From positions 1 through 60,772 of the forward strand of contig JAIRKE010000033.1 in assembly GCA_031260295.1 (NCBI GenBank): DNA of 60,772 nucleotides, written 5' to 3'. Below are positions 29,418 through 38,537 of the stretch, piece by piece; position 1 is the stretch's first letter; the number at the start of each line of letters is the position of its first letter. A program made the translations under genes and the position numbers. Under the pieces are notes generated by a model. It saw nothing but the letters and a program-made list of their open reading frames with translations, ran no database searches and was not told the origin of the DNA. The DNA comes from Azonexus sp. GTDB lineage: Bacteria > Pseudomonadota > Gammaproteobacteria > Burkholderiales > Rhodocyclaceae.

Positions 29418-30805
29418 GGTCTTCCCTCTGCCGGTTGCAGCAGCGTGTAATCGAGCGTGCCCATGGCCTGGGCCAGCGTGGCGCGGAACACCTGCCAGTC
29501 AAGCGCCGCCTGGATGCGTTGCAGGCGGGCGCTGGCCAGCGCGCTCTGCGCCGCCAGCAATTCGAGCACGGTGCCGACGCCGGCCTTGTAGCGGCCGAGC
29601 GCGACACGCTCCGACTGCTCGGCGCTGGCCACCAGATCGGCGGTCGTCCGCAGGCTGTGTCCGGCCGTGTTCAGGTTCTGGTAAGCGCGCCAGACATCGA
29701 GCGCGATCTGGCTACTCAGGCTGTCGCGCTGCGCCGCCCGCAGTTCGGCCTGGGCCTCTGCCGAGCGCACGCGGTAGGTAGTCTCGAACCCGGAGAAAAA
29801 CGGGATATTCAAGGTCAGGCCGATACTGCCGCCATTGCTCGACGCGCCGCCGACCTCCTGCCAGGTCGGCCCAGCCGACAGACTCAAGGTCGGCCGTCCC
29901 TGGGCGCGCGCCAGATCGATATTGGCCTCGGCCGCCTTCAACTGCGCCTCGGCCGCCCGCAGGTCGGACCGGCGAGCGCGGGCCGCATCGATCAAGGCGG
30001 CGACGTCGCGCTGTAAATCCTCGTCCAGCGACAAACTCTGAAACTCGGCCAGGACCATCGGCTGCTGGGCAGCGAAACCCATGATATTGGCCAGGACGCC
30101 AAGCGCGTTGCGCGCCTCGCCCTCGGCCCGGATGCGGGTCAGCGTCGCCTGCGATAGCGCCGTCTGCGCTTGCAGGCTGTCGGCTGGCGTGCCGGCGCCG
30201 ACCTTGTAGCGTGCATCGGCGGCAGCGAAACTCTCTTGGGCCGAGCGCTCGGCCTCGCCGGCCGACGCCACCGCAGCACGCGTCGCCTGGGCGTTGTAAT
30301 AACTCTGCAAGGCCGCCAGAAACAGGCTCTGTACCGCCGCTCCCTGGGTCGCGGCGGCGGCGGCCAGCAACTGCCGGGCATTCTCGGTACTGGCGGCGCG
30401 CTGGCCGAAATCGAGCAGCAGCCAGGACAGCGTCAGCGCCGCGTTGCGCTGGTTGTAATCGCCGCTATCGGCAAAATTGCGGCTGGCTCCCAGACGGCCA
30501 TCGAGATTGGGCAGCCAGGCCGACTGGGCAACGCCGAGCAGCGCCGCCTGAACACGGGCAGCGGCCCAGACCTCGCGCGTCTGCGGGTTGTTGCATAAAG
30601 CCAGATCGACGGCGTCGATGGCGGTCAGCGGCGTTGCCGGCAGCGCCGTGGCGCAAGGCGCCTCGCCGACCCGGGCGGCCAGTCGCGGCGACGGCCGCAG
30701 CGGCGTTAGCGCCTCGGTATCGAAAGGATCATCCTGCCAGGCGGCAGCGGCAGGCAGGCTCAAACAGCACGACAGGGCCAGCAGGCGGAGGATCGATTTG
30801 GACAT
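29414..30805 (-). CDS. TolC-family outer-membrane efflux protein
   Basis: 463 residues with a cleavable signal peptide (ILRLLALSCCLSLPAAAA). The two outer-membrane efflux protein repeats are visible as long helical stretches (about 70-260 and 280-460); the second contains ARAQGRPTLSLSAGP and the periodic RVRSAEAQAELRAAQRD. It is the outer-membrane exit duct of the tripartite exporter encoded here and is the first gene of the operon. The spacer to mltA (30806-30967) shows no feature. Confidence 0.92.
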   Translation of the reverse strand: MSKSILRLLALSCCLSLPAAAAWQDDPFDTEALTPLRPSPRLAARVGEAPCATALPATPLTAIDAVDLALCNNPQTREVWAAARVQAALLGVAQSAWLPNLDGRLGASRNFADSGDYNQRNAALTLSWLLLDFGQRAASTENARQLLAAAAATQGAAVQSLFLAALQSYYNAQATRAAVASAGEAERSAQESFAAADARYKVGAGTPADSLQAQTALSQATLTRIRAEGEARNALGVLANIMGFAAQQPMVLAEFQSLSLDEDLQRDVAALIDAARARRSDLRAAEAQLKAAEANIDLARAQGRPTLSLSAGPTWQEVGGASSNGGSIGLTLNIPFFSGFETTYRVRSAEAQAELRAAQRDSLSSQIALDVWRAYQNLNTAGHSLRTTADLVASAEQSERVALGRYKAGVGTVLELLAAQSALASARLQRIQAALDWQVFRATLAQAMGTLDYTLLQPAEGRP

Positions 30806-30967
30806 GGCCGCCAGTTTAGCCGCAGCCCATGCCGGCCGGCTGTGAGCAATTGTATCCAGACGCTAACGCGAAACCCGGCTTTGGCACCGATGCCACATTC
30901 GAGTAGGAACAATACACACAGCACCAGCACGCGGCGATACTTGACGCACAGGGACGGCGCATCACCC

Positions 30968-32182
30968 TCATTTCGGGGCGGCCTCGGGCGGCAACAGCAG
31001 CCACATCCGGCCGCTCTGCCTCATGCGCCCGGCCTGTTCGCCAGCGGCCTTGCCGAAGCCCCAGAAGAAATCGGCGCGCACCGCGCCCTTGATGGCGCCG
31101 CCGGTATCCTGGGCCAAGACCAGGCGGTTCAGCGGCTGCGCCGAATTGGGTCGCGTAGTGGAGAGGAAGACCGGTACGCCGAGCGGCACCGAACGTGGGT
31201 CGACGGCGATGCTGCGCTCGGCGCTCAGCGGCACGCCGAGGGCGCCGATCGGCCCGTCCTGGCTGTCCGGCATTTCACGGAAGAAGACGTAGCTCGGATT
31301 GTTGTTCAGGAGTTCGTCGAGGCGCCCCGGATTGGCCCGTGCCCAGGCTTGGATACCCTGCATCGAGGCTTCTTCCAGCTTGAGTTCGCCACGGGCGACC
31401 AGTACGCGGCCGATCGACTGGTAGGGATGACCGTTCTGGTCGGCGTAATTGAGGCGCACCATGCTGCCATCGGCCAGGCGCACCCGTCCGGAACCTTGCA
31501 CCTGCAGGAAGAACAACTCGATGGCGTCATCCACGTAGAGCAGCGTACGGGCGGGGATGCTGTCGCCGCGACTGACGATCTCGGCACGCGTCCAGTACGG
31601 CACCACGCGCTTGCCTTCGATCCGGCCGCGCAGGCGCTTGTCCTTCAGTTCGGGAAAAACGGCCGACAGATCGATGCTGAGCAAGTCGTCGGGCACGCCC
31701 AACACGGGCTGCTCGAAGCCACGGATCGGCTGGCGACTGCCGCGCAACAGCGGTTCGTAATAGCCGGTGACGGTGCCGCTGGTGTTGCCATCGTCGGCGA
31801 CGATGGCGTAGGGCCGCAGCTTGTCCTGAAAGAAGGCCCGGTGGTCGAAGCCAGGGCGGTCGCCAGCCTCGCGGGCCAGCTCGCAGACGCGCTTCCATTC
31901 CCCGCCGTGCGGCCGCCCGGCCAGGCCACGACAGGATTGCAGGAAGGCCGGCCAGGCGGCGGCCACGTCGTCGTCTTGCCAGCCTGGCAGTTCGCTCCAA
32001 TCAGCGACTTGTAGCGTTCGCGAGAACGGCGGCGGAATGGTCGGCGTCACGGTAACCGGCGGCGGACAACTCGGACAGGCGGCGCAGGGCGGACAGTCTG
32101 GCACGACCGGCTCAGGTGGGAGGATGGAACAGCCGGCCAGCAGCAGGAAGGCAAAGGCGAGGATGACTTGTATTGGGGACAT
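30968..32182 (-). CDS. mltA: Membrane-bound lytic murein transglycosylase A
   Basis: 404 residues. A lipoprotein signal with lipobox LLAGC (Cys about 18) is followed by a short Pro/Cys-rich linker (CPPCAACPSCPPP) not usual for the family, then the MltA domain: GYYEPLLRGSR, YADQNGHPYQSIGRVL and the 3D domain at the C-terminus with the catalytic Asp in LVLAQDTGGAIKG.VRADFFWG. It cleaves peptidoglycan glycan chains forming 1,6-anhydro ends. The Cys-rich linker may form disulphides in the periplasm. Confidence 0.93.
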   Translation of the reverse strand: MSPIQVILAFAFLLLAGCSILPPEPVVPDCPPCAACPSCPPPVTVTPTIPPPFSRTLQVADWSELPGWQDDDVAAAWPAFLQSCRGLAGRPHGGEWKRVCELAREAGDRPGFDHRAFFQDKLRPYAIVADDGNTSGTVTGYYEPLLRGSRQPIRGFEQPVLGVPDDLLSIDLSAVFPELKDKRLRGRIEGKRVVPYWTRAEIVSRGDSIPARTLLYVDDAIELFFLQVQGSGRVRLADGSMVRLNYADQNGHPYQSIGRVLVARGELKLEEASMQGIQAWARANPGRLDELLNNNPSYVFFREMPDSQDGPIGALGVPLSAERSIAVDPRSVPLGVPVFLSTTRPNSAQPLNRLVLAQDTGGAIKGAVRADFFWGFGKAAGEQAGRMRQSGRMWLLLPPEAAPK

Positions 32183-32227
32183 GGCTTTCGTTAGAGTTTG
32201 AGGCTTCGCTCAAAGTATACCTGCCCC

Positions 32228-33130
32228 ATGCCCGCCACTCCCGACACTCTCCCGCTCGAACGTCTGTTCGCCCGCGCCGAGGCCGTTCTCGGCCGGCTCG
32301 AAGCTGTTCTGCCGCCACCCATTCCGCCGACCGACTGGCAAGGCGCCGTCGCCTTCCGCTGGCGCAAGCGCCAGGGCCGCGGCTGGTTGCAGCCGGTACG
32401 CCAGCCGCACCCGATCCGCCTTGCCGATCTTGAAAACATCGACAATCAGAAAGAACGGATCACCCTCAACACCCGCCAGTTCGTCGCCGGCCAGCCGGCC
32501 AACAACGTGTTGCTGACCGGCGCCCGTGGTTGCGGCAAATCCTCGCTGGTCAAGGCGGTGCTCAACGAATTTTCCGCCGAGGGCTTGCGCCTGATCGAGG
32601 TAGACAAAGAGGATCTGGTCGATCTGGCCGACATCGTCGACCTCATCGCCGAGCGCCCAGAGCGCTTTATCGTTTTCTGCGACGACCTCTCTTTCGAGGC
32701 CGGCGAGACCGCCTACAAGGCGCTGAAATCGGTGCTCGACGGCTCGATTGCGGCGCCGCCGGACAACGTGCTGATCTATGCCACCTCCAACCGCCGCCAC
32801 CTGATGCCCGAGTATTTCTCGGAAAACCTGGAAAACACCCGGGTCGACGGTGAAATCCACCCCGGCGAAGCGACCGAGGAGAAAGTCTCGCTGTCCGAGC
32901 GCTTCGGCCTGTGGATTTCCTTCTACCCGTTCAGCCAGGAGGATTACCTGGCCATCGCCCGCCACTGGCTGCGCCATTTCGGCGTCGACGAAGCAAGCAT
33001 CGCTGGCAGCGAGCGCGAGGCATTGAACTGGGCGCTCGGCCGCGGTTCGCGTTCCGGTCGCGTGGCCTGGCAATTCGCCCGCGATCTGGCCGGCCGGCGG
33101 AAAAAACCGGCGGCCAGGAAAAAACCGTGA
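32228..33130 (+). CDS. DUF815-family AAA-type ATPase
   Basis: 300 residues. The Walker A motif GARGCGKSS is at about 98-106 and the Walker B-like FIVFCDDLSFE at about 147-157, followed by a sensor-like LIYATSNRRHLMPEY. The match is to the DUF815 family (PRK-like AAA proteins of unknown role). The ATG at 32228 lacks a strong ribosome binding site. The C-terminus is very basic (RRKKPAARKKP). Its stop overlaps the GTG of the Nudix-ThiE gene, so they form one unit, divergent from mltA by 45 bases. Confidence 0.85.
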   Translation: MPATPDTLPLERLFARAEAVLGRLEAVLPPPIPPTDWQGAVAFRWRKRQGRGWLQPVRQPHPIRLADLENIDNQKERITLNTRQFVAGQPANNVLLTGARGCGKSSLVKAVLNEFSAEGLRLIEVDKEDLVDLADIVDLIAERPERFIVFCDDLSFEAGETAYKALKSVLDGSIAAPPDNVLIYATSNRRHLMPEYFSENLENTRVDGEIHPGEATEEKVSLSERFGLWISFYPFSQEDYLAIARHWLRHFGVDEASIAGSEREALNWALGRGSRSGRVAWQFARDLAGRRKKPAARKKP

Positions 33131-34083
33131 CGCCGCTCGTCGAAGTCGCCGCCGCCGTCATGCTACGCGCCGATGGCCGCGAATTTCTGCTCGCCCAGCG
33201 GCCGGCGGGCAAAGTCTACGCCGGTTACTGGGAATTCCCCGGCGGCAAGGTGGAAGCCGGCGAAAGCGTGCGCGCTGCCCTGGTGCGCGAACTGCAGGAG
33301 GAATTAGGCATCACCGTCACTGCTTGCGCGCCGTGGCTGACCCGGCAATTCACTTACCCACACGCGACGGTGCGTCTCCATTTCTGGCGCGTCACCGCCT
33401 GGGAGGGCGAAATCGGCATCACCGCACCGCTCGAACATGCGGCGGTGGAATGGCAGGAATGCAGCGCGGCAGCCAGCGTTGCCCCGATCCTGCCGGCCAA
33501 CGACCCGATCCTGAAAGCGCTGCGCCTGCCGACGATGATGGCCATCACATTGGCCGAGATCGAGGGCATCGAACGCCAGTTGGAACGCCTGCAAGCGGCG
33601 CTGGGGAAAGGGCCGAAACCGGGCCTAGGCCTGATCCAGTTGCGCGACAAAGGCTTGCCGCCGGCACAGCGCCTCAGCTTCGCCGAGGCGGTGGTGCGCC
33701 TGGCCCACGATGCCGGTGCTCTGGTTGTCATTAACGACGATGCCGAACTCGCCCGCCGGGTCGGAGCCGACGGCCTGCATCTCTCCTCGGCGGCGCTGAC
33801 GGCCTGTATCGTCCGCCCCGATTTCGCCTGGGTCGGCGCTTCCTGCCACGATGCCGGTGAAATCGCCAAAGCCGGCGAACTGGGATTGGACTACGCGTTA
33901 CTCGGTCCAGTGCTGCCGACGCCGAGCCATCCAGAAAACCCCGGCCTTGGCTGGCACGAATTCACCCAGCGCATCACCGGCAACACTTTGCCGGTGTTCG
34001 CCCTGGGCGGCCTGCGCCACGACCTACTGGCCACCGCCCAGGCAGCGGGTGCCCACGGCATCGCGCTGATGCGTGGCTGGTAG
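33127..34083 (+). CDS. Nudix hydrolase fused to a ThiE-like domain
   Basis: 318 residues. The N-terminal MutT-like Nudix domain (1-130) carries GGKVEAGESVRAALVRELQEELGI, a complete Nudix box, suggesting 8-oxo-dGTP or related nucleotide hydrolysis. The C-terminal domain (about 150-318) is a thiamine-phosphate-synthase-like TIM barrel with LIQLRDKGLPPAQRL, VINDDAELA, GADGLHLSS and LGPVLPTPSHP. This fusion is known in beta- and gammaproteobacteria, where the ThiE part probably no longer makes thiamine phosphate. The GTG overlaps the ATPase stop (GTGA). Confidence 0.9.
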   Translation: MTPLVEVAAAVMLRADGREFLLAQRPAGKVYAGYWEFPGGKVEAGESVRAALVRELQEELGITVTACAPWLTRQFTYPHATVRLHFWRVTAWEGEIGITAPLEHAAVEWQECSAAASVAPILPANDPILKALRLPTMMAITLAEIEGIERQLERLQAALGKGPKPGLGLIQLRDKGLPPAQRLSFAEAVVRLAHDAGALVVINDDAELARRVGADGLHLSSAALTACIVRPDFAWVGASCHDAGEIAKAGELGLDYALLGPVLPTPSHPENPGLGWHEFTQRITGNTLPVFALGGLRHDLLATAQAAGAHGIALMRGW

Positions 34084-34096
34084 TTCGGCGCGGAGT

Positions 34097-34306
34097 TCAG
34101 TTGGCCGGAAGTTCGGCCGACGGCAGTTCGCCGTCGCCCTCGCCCGGTCCGCCCTGGACCGGAATGCGGTAGGCGTCGCTGGCCCAGGCGCCGAGATCGA
34201 TCTGCTTGCAGCGCTCGGAGCAGAACGGACGCCACGAGTTCTCCGGCGCCCACAGGGCGTCCCCGCCGCACTGCGGGCAACGGACCTTGCGCGCGCCCGC
34301 TATCAC
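34097..34306 (-). CDS. yacG: DNA gyrase inhibitor YacG
   Basis: 69 residues with the four zinc cysteines CPQCGG and [11 protein letters not shown], the YacG signature, followed by an acidic/Gly-rich tail. The E. coli protein binds GyrB and inhibits gyrase. The GTG start overlaps the zapD stop (GTGA). The zapD-yacG pairing next to coaE is conserved in proteobacteria. Confidence 0.94.
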   Translation of the reverse strand: MIAGARKVRCPQCGGDALWAPENSWRPFCSERCKQIDLGAWASDAYRIPVQGGPGEGDGELPSAELPAN

Positions 34307-35061
34307 AGATTGCAGAAGGTCAGATCGAAGGGCACGTCGCCCTCGTAACCGCGCGCTTTGATGTCGCCACGCGGCGGCTGGGTGAAGCGGATGTTCAGGA
34401 AGTATTTGTTGGCGCTGACTTCCGGGATCGCCGGCTGCTCGTCGGCAATCGAGACGCGCACCATCTGCGCCGCGGTACCGCCCAGGTTGAGGTGGAACTG
34501 GCCGGCGGTGGCGGCATACCCCTTGGGCCGGCCGCTCGAACGCAGCAGGCGCAGCACGATGGCGGCGGCGTCGCGCATCGGGGTCATCGAGCGGATCCAG
34601 CCCTCAAGCGCCTCGCGCCGGACTTCGGGGCTGCGATGCAGCCACCAGTGGTAGGACGGCAGATCGAATTCGCAGACACCGCCGGGAATCGCGGCACGGC
34701 TCTTGATGCCCATCAGCCAGTCGTTGTCGCGCAGATGCTGACCCAGCTTGCCGGTCATCGCCAGCAGCGCAGCCGAGGATTGCTCGATCTCGTAGAGGGC
34801 GCCGGACAGCGCTTCTTCGGAAATTTCGGGATTGTTGCGATAGGCCAGCAGGGTCTGCCGCTGTCGTTCGAGTTCCTGGATCAGGTCCAGCTTGAGATCG
34901 GCGCGACCGGCGACTTCGAGGATTTCGAACAGCGTGACCAGCGCCGTGTGATGTTCGAGAGAAGCTTCGCCCTGCATGAAATACACGGTTTTCTCGAACA
35001 AGTCTTCCAAACGCAGCAGCGTGCGAATGCGTTCGTTAAACGGGTACTCGTAGGTAATCAC
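34303..35061 (-). CDS. zapD: Cell division protein ZapD
   Basis: 252 residues starting (M)[20 protein letters not shown], the usual ZapD N-terminus. Later blocks such as [17 protein letters not shown] and [13 protein letters not shown] fit the family. ZapD cross-links FtsZ filaments in the cytoplasm. GTG at 35061 is chosen because it gives the family N-terminus and length (E. coli 247); an in-frame TTG at 35118 would add 19 residues with no family support. Confidence 0.93.
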   Translation of the reverse strand: MITYEYPFNERIRTLLRLEDLFEKTVYFMQGEASLEHHTALVTLFEILEVAGRADLKLDLIQELERQRQTLLAYRNNPEISEEALSGALYEIEQSSAALLAMTGKLGQHLRDNDWLMGIKSRAAIPGGVCEFDLPSYHWWLHRSPEVRREALEGWIRSMTPMRDAAAIVLRLLRSSGRPKGYAATAGQFHLNLGGTAAQMVRVSIADEQPAIPEVSANKYFLNIRFTQPPRGDIKARGYEGDVPFDLTFCNL

Positions 35062-35121
35062 GCTGCCAGTGTCCGATAAGACGGAAAATTTCCCTGATTT
35101 TGAGGCATTTGCATGCAAATC

Positions 35122-35745
35122 TCAATAGTTTGCTTTAGGTGTCTCTGCTAAAAGTCGTAGGTATCTTCGATGCAGCGCGTCGACCTGCGCCGCTAGGGCG
35201 GAAAAATCGCCGTCATTGGCGATCACGTCGTCGGCTACGGCCAGACGCTCGGCCCGCGTCGCCTGGGCGGCCATGATAGCGCGCACGGCCTTCTCGTCGA
35301 GCTCGTTGCGGGCCATGACACGGGCAATTTGCAATGCCTCCGGGCAATCGACGACCAGGATGCGCTGGCAGCGCTTGCGATAGCCGCCGCTCTCGACCAG
35401 CAGCGGCACCGCGAGAATGACGTAGGGCGCCGCCGCGGCCCGACAACAGCGGTCTGCTTCCTGGCCGATCAGCGGATGCAGGATGGCTTCCAGCCGCTGC
35501 CGCCGCGTCGGATCGGCGAAAGCCTGCCGGCGCATCGCGGCGCGGTCGAGGGCGCCGCGCGCATCGGCCACCTGCGGTCCGAATTCGGCGAGCAGCGCCG
35601 GCATCGCCGCGCCGCCCGGCCCGGTCAGATCGTGAGCGATGGCGTCGGTATCGACCAGCGCCGCCCCGCGCTCGACAAACAGTTCGCCGACCCGGCTCTT
35701 GCCGCTGCCGATGCCGCCGGTCAGGCCGACGACATAGGCGCTCAC
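35122..35745 (-). CDS. coaE: Dephospho-CoA kinase
   Basis: 207 residues; the last step of coenzyme A synthesis. P-loop GLTGGIGSGKSRV is at 7-19, followed by DTDAIAHDLT, AILHPLIG and VPLLVESGGY. The GTG overlaps the stop of the SPOR-domain gene (GTGA). The coaBC gene of the same pathway lies 12 kb away. Confidence 0.96.
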   Translation of the reverse strand: MSAYVVGLTGGIGSGKSRVGELFVERGAALVDTDAIAHDLTGPGGAAMPALLAEFGPQVADARGALDRAAMRRQAFADPTRRQRLEAILHPLIGQEADRCCRAAAAPYVILAVPLLVESGGYRKRCQRILVVDCPEALQIARVMARNELDEKAVRAIMAAQATRAERLAVADDVIANDGDFSALAAQVDALHRRYLRLLAETPKANY

Positions 35746-36440
35746 GAGCAGTCCCGCACCACCGGCTTGACCAAGCCGCCGTTCACCGCGCCGAGCAGCG
35801 CCGTCCGATCCGCCGCCGGCCCCTCGGCCTGCAGGCTGATCGTGCCGTCCTTGCCCGGCCGTGGCATCAGCCGGGCGGAACGGACGCCTTTGCCCTTCAG
35901 CTCGATAAAACGGTCCTGGCCGCCCTTTTCGCTGGAAAAAATACCGAGCGAAATGGCATAGCGGTTGGGGCCTTCCTGGACGACGAAATAATCGGTGACG
36001 CCGAGCTGGCGCAATTCACCCGCCTTCTTGTCGGCCTCGGCCTTGTTCGCCAGCGGCGGAATGTAGATCCACCAGCCGCCGTTCTCGCCGCCGTCCATCC
36101 GCTTGACCGTGAAGACGGGAAAACGGGCGCCAAGCAGCGAACCGATGCGGTCGGCCTCGGCCGCCGGCAGTTGTTCCCAGAGCAGGCAGATCCGGGCAGA
36201 GCCGGAGACTGCCACCGTTTCCGGCTCGCTGGCGGCTACCGGCGGCGCGATTTCCTCCGGACGTTCGTTGGCCGTCGTCAGGGGCGGCTCCTCGCCACGC
36301 GAGACGATGAGCACGCGTTCGGGCAGCACCTGGCGAGCCATACGCTCGGCATCCGGCCGTTCCGGCTTGCCAAGGTAGTCGTTGCTGAAGGCGTAGAGCA
36401 ACAGATTGGCGAGAACGAGCAGGAAGACCAGGATTTTCAC
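35742..36440 (-). CDS. SPOR-domain membrane protein
   Basis: 232 residues. An N-terminal transmembrane helix (ILVFLLVLANLLLYAFS) anchors a periplasmic part; a Pro/Glu-rich linker (about 45-80) leads to a SPOR-like domain (about 110-190) with IPPLANKAEADKKAGELRQLGVTDYFVV and AISLGIFSSEKGGQD. SPOR domains bind denuded peptidoglycan at division sites. It is four bases downstream of trpB2 and overlaps coaE. Confidence 0.85.
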   Translation of the reverse strand: MKILVFLLVLANLLLYAFSNDYLGKPERPDAERMARQVLPERVLIVSRGEEPPLTTANERPEEIAPPVAASEPETVAVSGSARICLLWEQLPAAEADRIGSLLGARFPVFTVKRMDGGENGGWWIYIPPLANKAEADKKAGELRQLGVTDYFVVQEGPNRYAISLGIFSSEKGGQDRFIELKGKGVRSARLMPRPGKDGTISLQAEGPAADRTALLGAVNGGLVKPVVRDCS

Positions 36441-36444
36441 GATG

Positions 36445-37809
36445 TCAGCCGACCTTGGGCAGATGCTTCAACGATTCGACGATGGCTTCGGCCGGGTAAT
36501 CGTAATCCTCCAGTTGGCCGGAGAAGAAGCGGTCGTAGGAGGCCATATCGAAATGGCCGTGGCCGGTCAGGCAGAACAGGATGGTCTTCGCCTCGCCGGT
36601 CGCCTTGCAGCGCAAGGCCTCGTCGATGGCGGCACGGATCGCGTGGCAGGCTTCCGGCGCCGGGATGATGCCCTCGGCGCGGGCAAACTGCACGCCGGCC
36701 TCGAAGGTGCCGACCTGCGGCACGGCAACGGCTTCGAGCAATTTTTCATGGAACAACTGCGACAGCAGCGGCGAGGCGCCGTGGTAGCGCAAGCCGCCGG
36801 CGTGGATGCCGGGCGGCATGAAGTCGTGGCCGAGGGTGTACATCTTCATGATCGGCGTGTAACCGGAAGCGTCGCCGTAATCGTAGGTGTAGGCACCCTT
36901 GGTCAGCGTCGGGCAGGAGGTCGGCTCGACGGCGACGCAGCGCAGCTTGGCCGCCCGCTTGTCGCCAGCCGCCTTATCGGCCAGGAAGGGAAAGGCGACG
37001 CCGCCAAAGCTGGAGCCACCACCACAGGGGCCGAAAATCACATCGGGATAAAGACCAATCTTCTCAAACTGCTTTTTGGCTTCCAGCCCGATCACGGTCT
37101 GATGCAACAGCACGTGGTTCAGCACCGAGCCGAGGGTATAGCAGGTGTGCGGATCGGCTACCGCCTCCTCGACCGCTTCCGAAATCGCCAGGCCGAGCGA
37201 GCCTTGGCAGGCCGGGTCGGCGGCCAACGCGGCGCGCCCGGCGTTGGTCAGGTCGGTCGGGCTAGCAAAGACCTCGGCGCCCCAGGTCTGCATCATCGAG
37301 CGGCGGAAAGGCTTCTGCTGGTAGCTAACCTTGACCATGAAAACGCGCACCGGCAGGCCGAACATCTGGCCGGCGTAGGCGATCGACGAGCCCCACTGGC
37401 CGGCGCCGGTCTCGGTGGTCAGCTTTTGCGTACCGGCCAGCTTGTTGTACCAAGCCTGCGGCACCGCCGAATTGGGCTTGTGCGAACCGGCCGGCGAACC
37501 GCCTTCGTACTTGTAAAAAATCTTGGCCGGGGTGCCCAGCATCTGCTCCAGGCGCAGCGCCCGGATCAGCGGCGCCGGTCGCCATTGCGCGTAGATCTGG
37601 CGCACTTCCTCGGGAATCGGAATCCAGCGCTCGGCACTCATTTCCTGTTCCAGGATCGGATCAGGGAAAATCGCCCCCATTGCTTCCACCGACACCGGCT
37701 GGCCATCCGGCCCGAGCGGCGGCGCCGGCCGGTTGGGCATGTCGGCAACGACGTTGTACCAGTGGCTGGGAATCTCGTCCTGGGCAAGGTCGATGCGGAG
37801 CGGCGTCAT
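36445..37809 (-). CDS. Tryptophan synthase beta-like protein (TrpB2 type)
   Basis: 454 residues, longer than classical TrpB (about 400). It belongs to the TrpB2 group: long N-terminal extension (LRIDLAQDEIPSHWYNVVADMP), GSHKPNSA with the PLP lysine, GAGQWGSSIAYAGQMFG and GPCGGGSSFGG for the PLP phosphate. It is not linked to trpA or other trp genes. TrpB2 enzymes can make tryptophan from indole and serine without TrpA, or may use O-phosphoserine; which applies here is unknown. Confidence 0.9.
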   Translation of the reverse strand: MTPLRIDLAQDEIPSHWYNVVADMPNRPAPPLGPDGQPVSVEAMGAIFPDPILEQEMSAERWIPIPEEVRQIYAQWRPAPLIRALRLEQMLGTPAKIFYKYEGGSPAGSHKPNSAVPQAWYNKLAGTQKLTTETGAGQWGSSIAYAGQMFGLPVRVFMVKVSYQQKPFRRSMMQTWGAEVFASPTDLTNAGRAALAADPACQGSLGLAISEAVEEAVADPHTCYTLGSVLNHVLLHQTVIGLEAKKQFEKIGLYPDVIFGPCGGGSSFGGVAFPFLADKAAGDKRAAKLRCVAVEPTSCPTLTKGAYTYDYGDASGYTPIMKMYTLGHDFMPPGIHAGGLRYHGASPLLSQLFHEKLLEAVAVPQVGTFEAGVQFARAEGIIPAPEACHAIRAAIDEALRCKATGEAKTILFCLTGHGHFDMASYDRFFSGQLEDYDYPAEAIVESLKHLPKVG

Positions 37810-37979
37810 GGTCTTCTATCTCCTGGAAACAAGTATACAAAGGGGAGTACGTTATCCGAAAATGCCCCGCCATGCCACGCGCCCGTGGCGCGCGGGCTAT
37901 TCCGGCCACCCGCTCCGGTTTTCCGTGGCCGTCCGGGCGGCTACACTGTCGCCCTTCCCCATTCTGGAACCCCATCGCC

Positions 37980-38537
37980 GTGCCAGGCTCCGTTTTGCAG
38001 CCCGTTTCGCAGCCGCTCCGTCCCCATCCCACCACGCCCGGCCCGGCCGGCGATGTGCTGACGGTCGATGTCAGCCAGAGTCTGGCCGGCATCGAACTGC
38101 ATTACCGCTTCCACAGCGACTTGGCGACACTGCGCCTGCCCTCACCGCAGGCCGCCGGTCCGGCCGACGGGCTATGGCAGCACACTTGCTGCGAGGCCTT
38201 CATTGCCGCCACGGCTGCGCCAAGCTACCGCGAGTTCAATTTCTCGCCGGCGGGACAATGGGCAATCTACCGTTTCGCCGACTACCTGCAGCGCGACGAT
38301 ACCGACCCGCCGCCAACCTCGCTGCCGCCAATCGACTTTTCCCGCCGGCCCGACGGCTTCGACCTGCGGGCGACCATTCCGCGCTTGCTGCTGCCGGCCG
38401 GCCCGTTGCAACTCGGCCTCAGCGCCGTGATCGAGCGCGCCGACGGCGACAAGGATTATTGGGCGCTGGCGCACGGCAGCGAACAACCGGATTTCCATCT
38501 GCGTCAGACCTTCATCATTCACCTGTCCCCGCCATGA
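37980..38537 (+). CDS. DOMON-like domain protein
   Basis: 185 residues with a beta-sandwich pattern: LTVDVSQSLAGIELHYRFHSD, TCCEAFIAATAAPSYREFNFSPAGQW and YWALAHGSEQPDFHLRQTF. These features match the DOMON-like single-domain family of proteobacteria, whose ligand (haem or sugar in other DOMON proteins) is not known here. No signal peptide. The GTG start has GGAACC upstream. Its stop overlaps the ATG of the NamZ gene. Confidence 0.75.
   Translation: MPGSVLQPVSQPLRPHPTTPGPAGDVLTVDVSQSLAGIELHYRFHSDLATLRLPSPQAAGPADGLWQHTCCEAFIAATAAPSYREFNFSPAGQWAIYRFADYLQRDDTDPPPTSLPPIDFSRRPDGFDLRATIPRLLLPAGPLQLGLSAVIERADGDKDYWALAHGSEQPDFHLRQTFIIHLSPP

Noticed and set aside
30816-31004. 62-codon minus-strand frame between tolC and mltA
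   Set aside because: No ribosome binding site, no domain, and it runs into the mltA 3' end.
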